From: Pseudomonas sp. REP124
Lineage (GTDB): Bacteria; Pseudomonadota; Gammaproteobacteria; Pseudomonadales; Pseudomonadaceae
NCBI RefSeq assembly: GCF_020164475.1
Contig: NZ_JAIQWX010000054.1
Span: 1-36,810, forward strand
Reading direction: 5' to 3'
Length of the DNA: 36,810 nucleotides
Made by a program: the position numbers and the translations under genes. Below are positions 32,161-36,810 of this stretch, piece by piece (position 1 is the first letter of the stretch; every line of letters begins with the position of its first letter). The notes under the pieces were generated by a model, which searched no databases, had not been told where the DNA came from, and saw only the letters and a program-made list of their open reading frames with translations.

Positions 32161-33957
32161 ATGGCGAATCAACCAGGCCCCGAGTCATGCACGTTGCACC
32201 GTGAGGTGCAGGGTGAAGCGTTGACAGGGGAAACCGATGGGCCAGCCATTGAGCCGCGTAATCAGGATTTCGGGATGCCGATGCTGTTAAGCGAAGCAGA
32301 AGGCAACACGGAGCATGGCGTTATACGCCAGTCATGCTCTGATCCCGCGCGGTCGGAGACCCTGTGCACGTCGGGAAGTCCTCCGCACAGAAACTGGGAG
32401 ATCTCAGCGGCGCCCAGTGCGCAAGCACCGGGCGGAGCAGGAAAGGCCAAAAGCCGTAACCCTGCTGTTCACGTCGCTGAGAAGTCGGATACGTCCGTAG
32501 TACCTAAGAAGCCATCGAACAAAGGGCCTGGCCCGGCGGAGATAGTGGAGGAAAGGGACGTAGCCAAGGGAAACACCGACACGCCCCCCGCGCCCCGGAC
32601 ACTGAGCCGGATCAGTTGCGCGTCGATGGGACTTGAAGGTGTACGTGAAGCAGCCCGAAGGAACAAGGGTACGCAGTTCACGGCATTGCTGCACCACATC
32701 ACACCGCAGTTATTGGCGCAGAGCTTCTATGCCCTACGCCGCGATGCAGCGGTGGGCGTGGACGGCATGTCGTGGCGAGAATATGAGGAAGGTCTTCTCC
32801 AGCGGGTAACCGATTTGCACGCAAGGCTCCACAGTGGAGCCTATCGGGCAACGCCATCGCGGCGGGTCTACATTCCCAAAGCCGATGGCAGGCAACGCCC
32901 GTTGGGCATTGCCTCTCTGGAGGACAAGATCGTACAGCAGGCAGTCGTTACCGTTCTGAATGCGATCTATGAAGAGGACTTTCTGGGATTCTCGTACGGG
33001 TTTCGGCCGGGACGCAGCCAGCATGATGCGCTGGATGCGTTGGCGGTCGCGCTGAAGGGCCAGAAGGTGAACTGGATATTGGATGCGGATATCACGTCGT
33101 TCTTTGATGAGATCGACCATGAATGGATGCTGATGTTTCTGGGACACCGGATTGCAGATCGGCGCCTGCTCGGGCTTATCTGCAAATGGCTCCAAGCGGG
33201 TGTTATGGAGGATGGTCGTAGGGTGGTTGCGACCAAGGGGACTCCCCAAGGCGCAGTGATATCGCCATTGTTGGCGAATATCTATCTTCACTACATGCTG
33301 GATCTGTGGGCAAGGCAGTGGCGCCAGCGGCATGCCCGTGGCGATGTGATTGTTGTGCGCTACGCGGACGACAGCGTGGTGGGTTTCAGGACGCAATGGC
33401 AGGCTCAGCAATTTCTGGTGCAGTTGCAGGAGCGCTTGGCCAGGTTCGGTTTATCCCTCAACGCCTCGAAGACACGGCTGATTGAGTTTGGTCGTTTTGC
33501 TGCGAGAAATCGTAGGAAGCGAGGGTTAGGTAAACCGGAGACGTTTGACTTCCTGGGCTTCACGCACTGTTGCAGTACCAACAGAAGCGGTGGTTTTCAA
33601 ATACTGCGACTGACGGTCAAGAAGCGAATGCGTGCGACGCTGCTGGCTATTCGGGATGAGCTGAAGCGCCGACGTCATGAGCCCATCCGGGCTCAAGGGC
33701 AATGGCTTACTCGGGTGGTCAGGGGCTACTTCAATTACCACGCGGTGCCGGGAAACCTGATACGTCTTGGTGGTTTTCGTTCAGCGGTCTGCCGTCTATG
33801 GCGGCAAGCCCTCAAACGGCGCAGCCAGCGTAATAGGCTTCAATGGTCACGCTACGGACGCCTTGCCGACCTCTACATACCTAGACCTAGAAATGCACAT
33901 CCTTACCCTGAGGATCGCTTCGCGTCACATACCCGAATCAGGAGCCGTATGCGGTAG
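32161..33957 (+). CDS. ltrA: Group II intron reverse transcriptase/maturase (LtrA type)
   Basis: The RT copies intron RNA into DNA and assists splicing. RT blocks in order: RDAAVGVDGMSWREYEEGLL, SRRVYIPKADGRQRPLGIAS, FSYGFRPGRSQHDALDAL, WILDADITSFFDEIDH, GTPQGAVISPLLANIYLHYM and the catalytic VVRYADDSVVGF (YADD). The maturase region follows (GYFNYHAVPGN). No HNH endonuclease is visible at the C-terminus. ATG 32161 is the longest start, but the first ~155 residues read like ribozyme sequence. ATG 32626 (MGLEGVREAARRNKG) is the likelier N-terminus, giving ~443 residues, typical of the family. Confidence 0.92.
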   Translation: MANQPGPESCTLHREVQGEALTGETDGPAIEPRNQDFGMPMLLSEAEGNTEHGVIRQSCSDPARSETLCTSGSPPHRNWEISAAPSAQAPGGAGKAKSRNPAVHVAEKSDTSVVPKKPSNKGPGPAEIVEERDVAKGNTDTPPAPRTLSRISCASMGLEGVREAARRNKGTQFTALLHHITPQLLAQSFYALRRDAAVGVDGMSWREYEEGLLQRVTDLHARLHSGAYRATPSRRVYIPKADGRQRPLGIASLEDKIVQQAVVTVLNAIYEEDFLGFSYGFRPGRSQHDALDALAVALKGQKVNWILDADITSFFDEIDHEWMLMFLGHRIADRRLLGLICKWLQAGVMEDGRRVVATKGTPQGAVISPLLANIYLHYMLDLWARQWRQRHARGDVIVVRYADDSVVGFRTQWQAQQFLVQLQERLARFGLSLNASKTRLIEFGRFAARNRRKRGLGKPETFDFLGFTHCCSTNRSGGFQILRLTVKKRMRATLLAIRDELKRRRHEPIRAQGQWLTRVVRGYFNYHAVPGNLIRLGGFRSAVCRLWRQALKRRSQRNRLQWSRYGRLADLYIPRPRNAHPYPEDRFASHTRIRSRMR

Positions 33958-34014
33958 TTCCGCACGTACGGATCTGTGCGGGGGGCGGCAGGTAACTGCC
34001 GTCTCTACCGCGAC
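33942..34014 (+). ncRNA. Group II intron domains V-VI
   Basis: The domain V hairpin GAGCCGTATGCGG...CGTACGGATCTGTG has the AGC-type start and bulge. It is followed by the G-rich domain VI stem around GGCAGGTAACTGCC, with an A available for branching, ending near 34014. Confidence 0.8.
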
Positions 34015-34094
34015 CCGTCAAATACACTTTCAACTGAAGATCCAGCTGTTTAGGCTGGTGGTTGCCGGTGGTGCATCGGCATTTGGACTGCATT

Positions 34095-34136
34095 CTATAG
34101 TCGCTCTATAGTCGCTCTATAATTCTCTATAATCCT
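34095..34136. repeat. Degenerate 10-11 bp tandem repeat
   Basis: CTATAGTCGCT occurs twice exactly (34095-34116), followed by CTATAATTCT and CTATAATCCT. The last units contain TATAAT. Confidence 0.75.
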
Positions 34137-34154
34137 CATTCTTGAGCGCAGGGT

Positions 34155-34326
34155 TACCCCTGGTTGCAGGCATTCCTGAACGACCTGAGCCTTGAAGGGT
34201 TTGGGGTAAGAGGTGTGCTGACAAATGGTGTTCCTTGAATTTAGGGCGATGGTGTCCACGTACTTTTAGGTGGAGACCATCGCCCTTAATCTGGGGACTC
34301 TGAAGGTGTGTTCGGCAGACGCTTAC
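34155..34326 (-). mobile_element. IS66-family end fragment
   Basis: Minus strand: the start of tnpA (QHTSYPKPFKAQVVQECLQP) and the terminal repeat ending GACGCTTAC at 34326. Together with 31735-32103 this makes two IS66 ends bracketing the intron region. They point the same way, so they need not be one element. Confidence 0.75.
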
Positions 34327-34561
34327 GCTGCTCCGACCATCGCGTCAACAGCGGGGGCCGCGGGTATCCTGGACGCAGCAAGTACTGGCACAGCAATCAG
34401 TACGCTTTCTGGTGCAGCTCTGACAAATTCGTCTCTCGCAGCACTAGGGGGAGGCGGTTGCAGCTAGTGGTGTTGGAATGGCTGTTGGTACGGCAGTAGT
34501 AACCGGTGCTGGTGCAGCAATAGGAGTTGGTGTTTCCGGTACTGTTGTTGCGAAAAGCTAA
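34327..34561 (+). pseudogene. Glycine-zipper hydrophobic protein, 5'-truncated and frameshifted
   Basis: Immediately after the IS66 end the frame reads APTIASTAGAAGILDAASTG then TAISTLSGAALTNSSLAALG. One extra G near 34455 shifts it to VAASGVGMAVGTAVVTGAGA and AIGVGVSGTVVAKS, stop 34561. Such Gly/Ala repeats are typical of small membrane-inserting C-terminal domains. The N-terminus was lost to the IS66 end. Confidence 0.65.
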
Positions 34562-34573
34562 AAGCCCAGAAGG

Positions 34574-34600
34574 AAAAAGGCACCTATTTAGGTGCCTTCT
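34574..34600. terminator. Bidirectional terminator, second copy
   Basis: AAGGCACCT (34577-34585), loop ATTT, AGGTGCCTT (34590-34598). A's precede it and TCT follows, so it can serve the glycine-zipper remnant on plus and the alpA-like gene on minus. Near-copy of 30243-30266. Confidence 0.8.
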
Positions 34601-34636
34601 ACGATAAGTCGGTGGTCATGTGACCTCCTTCTTTAG

Positions 34637-34819
34637 CTACAAATTTGTCGCCATCCACTGATTCAACGTGCTCGCTTTCCATCCCACGGTCTTGTGAGTG
34701 AGCTTCGTTTTTGGCGGCAAAATCCCTGCCTTTTCCATCCTATGGATAGTCGATTTTGAAACCCCCAGGATCTCGGCTGCTACTTTTATGCTCAAAAAAC
34801 GATCAGAGATTACATTCAT
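34637..34819 (-). CDS. AlpA-family regulator/excisionase, 60 aa
   Basis: A small winged-helix DNA-binding protein: FLSIKVAAEILGVSKSTIHR then MEKAGILPPK and the ending TLNQWMA are typical of AlpA and similar excisionases. AGGAGG lies 4 nt before ATG 34819. It sits ~100 bp downstream of the integrase gene on the same strand, the usual setting for controlling excision of a genomic island. Confidence 0.88.
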   Translation of the reverse strand: MNVISDRFLSIKVAAEILGVSKSTIHRMEKAGILPPKTKLTHKTVGWKASTLNQWMATNL

Positions 34820-34918
34820 TTTGCCTCCTATTGACTTATTAAATCACATAATAACTGTTCCTGCCCTAAATGTCAATGGGGGCGATGTCAAGAGCTTTTC
34901 TCTGACACCGACCGAGTT

Positions 34919-36343
34919 TCATTTCTTAGCTTGCTTCCCGCGCAGCTCAGATAGCTTAAGCACCTTGATTCCCTTCCTAGTCTTGCCATCTCGAAGCTCG
35001 TCGAGGTATTTACCCCAAGATTCCAGGGCCTGCGTTTTCTCGCTCAAGTACGCATTGCGGTCATAGAATTTGGATTGAACACCGCTTCGCCCGTGTGAAA
35101 GCAGATGTGCTCTCCAGTCCTCGCTGATACCGATGCCAGCCATCAAGGTTTCGCATGTTGCCCTGACGTTCTGCCAAGTGAACTTGCTGGTGATGTCCTG
35201 TTCGCTCAGCGTGACCCCGGCCTCGATGAAAATTTTGCTGGTGTAATCAGCGCGAACCAGGTTCTTGGTCAATGCGAATGGGCCATCTGGGCTGGTTCTC
35301 ACATCAAGAAGCGGAGTCATGATTTCTCGAACGCGTGGAGTAAGGGGCAGGAAGTGCAGTAGAGGCTCCTCCCGACCCTTGCGGTCATACATAAGCATGC
35401 CGTCATCATCTATATCTTCCCACCTGGCATCCATAAGCATCTTCAGCCGCTGACCGCCAAGATAAAGCGCTGACAAGGCGATTGCTTTCTTTCTTTCGTC
35501 GAGCATGTCCAGGTGCTGGAGCAGTGCTGACATTTCTAGCTGCTCAAGGGACTCTGTTTCGCCCTTATAGACGTTGCTAAGCGGCTTTACAGCTGCGGCA
35601 GGATTGAATGTGATCCCGAAATCGGAGGCCTGGATGTCATCCTCGTCAATCTCAATTGACTCCATGCTTTTCATTGCTGCCTGGAATGCCGCGCTCAGGT
35701 AGGTATGCACGGAGTCAGTGGTAGATCGCATGCTTGTTTCGGGCGGAAGGGTGCTGTTTCCCTTCCCACGTTTCGCTGGCTTCGAATCACGCACAATGCG
35801 CAGAATCTGAGCGATGTTCTTGTAGGTGATTTCTTTTGCAGGCTTGCGGGCCATGTCGGGAAAATTTGAAAGCACATGACGCTTAAACATCCCCTCCACT
35901 TGATCAGCTTTCATCCTCCCTCGACGCCGCATGTCATTCACGTACCAGTTCAGCAGGTCTGCAAATGATCCCTGTTTGGCATCGTTTTCAGTAGCGATAC
36001 GTTCAGCTTCGAGGCGGGCTGCTACGTCTGACGCCTCTCTGGTCAAGTGAGCTTTGATGTCGCCATAAGCGTTATGCAGATCGACAAGATAACGAGCTTT
36101 TTCGCGTATCTCGGCAAGCGTGAGGCCAGTAGAGGAGGGCGTCGATTTGTAAGGCCCAATGGTGTGGTACTTTGATTTTTTCTGAATACTGTAGCGATAG
36201 AGCGCTGTTGTGACAGAGACCTGCCTTCTGAATAGGATCGAGCCAGACCCCCTTCCGAGCAAGCTCTCGGTAAGCGTTTCGCCGTCCTTGAGGCTTCTAA
36301 GCTTTTGATCGTTTACTCTCTTGTCTTGCGTGTTCCCTGCCAT
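34919..36343 (-). CDS. int: Tyrosine integrase of the genomic island, 474 aa
   Basis: It catalyses site-specific integration and excision. The N-terminal arm (residues ~1-110) is an arm-binding region. A SAM-like core-binding part follows (GSFADLLNWYVNDMRRRG). The catalytic domain has the first Arg in LYLGGQRLKMLMDARWEDI, the second in FTWQNVRATCETLM, His in LLSHG and the nucleophile region KFYDRNAY. The length and the tRNA-adjacent position fit island integrases. GGAG lies upstream of ATG 36343. The promoter-proximal end faces the att site 170 bp away. Confidence 0.92.
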   Translation of the reverse strand: MAGNTQDKRVNDQKLRSLKDGETLTESLLGRGSGSILFRRQVSVTTALYRYSIQKKSKYHTIGPYKSTPSSTGLTLAEIREKARYLVDLHNAYGDIKAHLTREASDVAARLEAERIATENDAKQGSFADLLNWYVNDMRRRGRMKADQVEGMFKRHVLSNFPDMARKPAKEITYKNIAQILRIVRDSKPAKRGKGNSTLPPETSMRSTTDSVHTYLSAAFQAAMKSMESIEIDEDDIQASDFGITFNPAAAVKPLSNVYKGETESLEQLEMSALLQHLDMLDERKKAIALSALYLGGQRLKMLMDARWEDIDDDGMLMYDRKGREEPLLHFLPLTPRVREIMTPLLDVRTSPDGPFALTKNLVRADYTSKIFIEAGVTLSEQDITSKFTWQNVRATCETLMAGIGISEDWRAHLLSHGRSGVQSKFYDRNAYLSEKTQALESWGKYLDELRDGKTRKGIKVLKLSELRGKQAKK

Positions 36344-36514
36344 CTGCGACGCTCCGCTGAGTCACTACTTGTAACTACTTTAGCAACTACTTCTAGTGAC
36401 ATTCAATGCGTTTGAGCGATTCTCTATGACGCCAATCCTATTAGATAAACCCAGTAATCTTGGGGTTTACTGGGGATCTAGAGTCGGCTGGAATTCATTG
36501 ATACTAAAACTCTA

Positions 36515-36563
36515 GCCCCTCCTAAGGGGAAGGTTGGCAGTTCGAACCTGCCCTGGGACACCA
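36515..36563 (+). other. Attachment site: 3' half of a tRNA with CCT anticodon (tRNA-Arg type)
   Basis: The anticodon loop CTCCTAA is at 36519-36525 (anticodon CCT 36521-36523), with variable AGGTT, T-arm GGCAG-TTCGAAC-CTGCC (36536-36552), acceptor CTGGGAC (36553-36559), A and CCA (36561-36563). Upstream there is no GTCCCAG acceptor strand, and the 5' anticodon stem does not pair, so this is a partial copy produced by integration. The complete tRNA should lie at the other end of the island. Confidence 0.85.
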
Positions 36564-36708
36564 TTTTCTTCGCAGTCTCCGATTTCCCTCTTTTGCATCC
36601 CTTATTGCTCAGTGTCCTCCATTTGCCTGTTATGGCCTTCTCTATATAAGTAGAAAGGGGCGGTTTTGGGTATTTCAGGAATTCTTTATAGAAATATCAA
36701 ATCAGTGG

Positions 36709-36736
36709 TTGACGGCAGATTTCAGATCTCTATAAT
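36709..36736 (+). promoter_or_regulatory. Strong stable-RNA-type promoter
   Basis: -35 TTGACG (36709-36714), 16-bp spacer, perfect -10 TATAAT (36731-36736), GC-rich discriminator (TCGCCCCAC). It resembles Pseudomonas rRNA or tRNA operon promoters. The transcribed gene lies past the right edge. Confidence 0.75.
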
Positions 36737-36810
36737 TCGCCCCACTTCCGGCGCAGTCGAAACGGAAAACTCTTTGGTAATCAACGAGTTAAGTAAGTTT
36801 CGATGGTCGA

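Larger units (their letters stand above)
32104..34014 (+). mobile_element. Group II intron with reverse transcriptase
   Basis: The 3' end is clear: domain V starts at GAGCCGTATGCGG (33942) and domain VI ends near CTACCGCGAC at 34014. The 5' end is less certain. It may lie at 32104, right after the IS66 end, or at GTGAG (32083) inside it; both fit partly. The encoded RT occupies domain IV. Confidence 0.75.

Noticed and set aside
32161..32625. N-terminal 155 residues of the intron reverse transcriptase as a real domain
   Set aside because: The stretch is probably ribozyme sequence, and the family normally starts near MGLEGVREAARR.
36441..36563. Complete tRNA gene
   Set aside because: No 5' acceptor strand or D-arm is present and the 5' anticodon stem does not pair. 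Only the 3' half is there.

Overview
The window looks like chromosomal accessory DNA of a Pseudomonas, probably of the syringae/fluorescens type. Four things point there: an MvaT-type H-NS gene (broken), a UmuC/RulB-like 3' remnant, the kinds of IS66 and IS1182 remnants present, and a strong rRNA-type promoter at the right edge. No housekeeping gene is visible. The right end is a classic integration boundary. A tyrosine integrase (34919-36343) and an AlpA-type regulator sit beside a 49-bp tRNA 3' half with a CCT anticodon (36515-36563), beyond which a stable-RNA-type promoter starts what looks like core chromosome. The left end of the island lies outside the window.

Layout. (1) 1-5156, all minus strand, is defence-like: an OLD-family ATPase/TOPRIM nuclease cut by the window edge, an HTH protein of unknown function, and two overlapping genes whose C-termini both look like the Abi_C (abortive infection) domain. 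(2) 5250-6820 is an IS1182-type element with intact ends and a broken transposase. (3) 7-12.6 kb holds small hypothetical genes, an AbrB-like protein, an orphan tyrosine recombinase, an ApeA-type HEPN anti-phage protein (9077-10507) and a small translationally coupled operon whose last gene is broken by an 8-bp duplication. (4) 12.9-18.4 kb holds signalling genes: GAF-GGDEF diguanylate cyclase, single-domain response regulator and a double-domain KaiC-like ATPase, with a membrane protein and a 410-bp deletion derivative of an IS1182-type element between them. (5) 18.8-20.0 kb is debris: an IS66 remnant and a UmuC/RulB 3' end. (6) 20.1-23.3 kb is a BsuBI/PstI-type restriction-modification operon (small ORF, methyltransferase, endonuclease) facing an unknown gene. 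(7) 23.4-27.5 kb resembles a plasmid-derived segment: frameshifted MvaT-like gene, a protein with three AT-hook-like GRP motifs, a 19-copy CAGG repeat, a RepA-like hexameric ATPase, inverted repeats and AT-rich spacers. (8) 28.3-31.5 kb has an unrecognised coupled pair (small membrane/coiled-coil protein plus a 503-residue protein) and a DUF4239 membrane protein. (9) 31.5-34.6 kb is debris around a group II intron next to IS66 ends. (10) 34.6-36.6 kb is the recombination module.

How it works together: OLD, paired Abi_C proteins, ApeA and a type II R-M system make this a defence-rich island. Three proteins carry an R-x4-6-H motif of the HEPN type. The best candidates for something undescribed are the overlapping Abi_C pair (3155-5156) and the coupled pair at 28378-30239. 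All functional calls are from reading the sequence; no database search was run.
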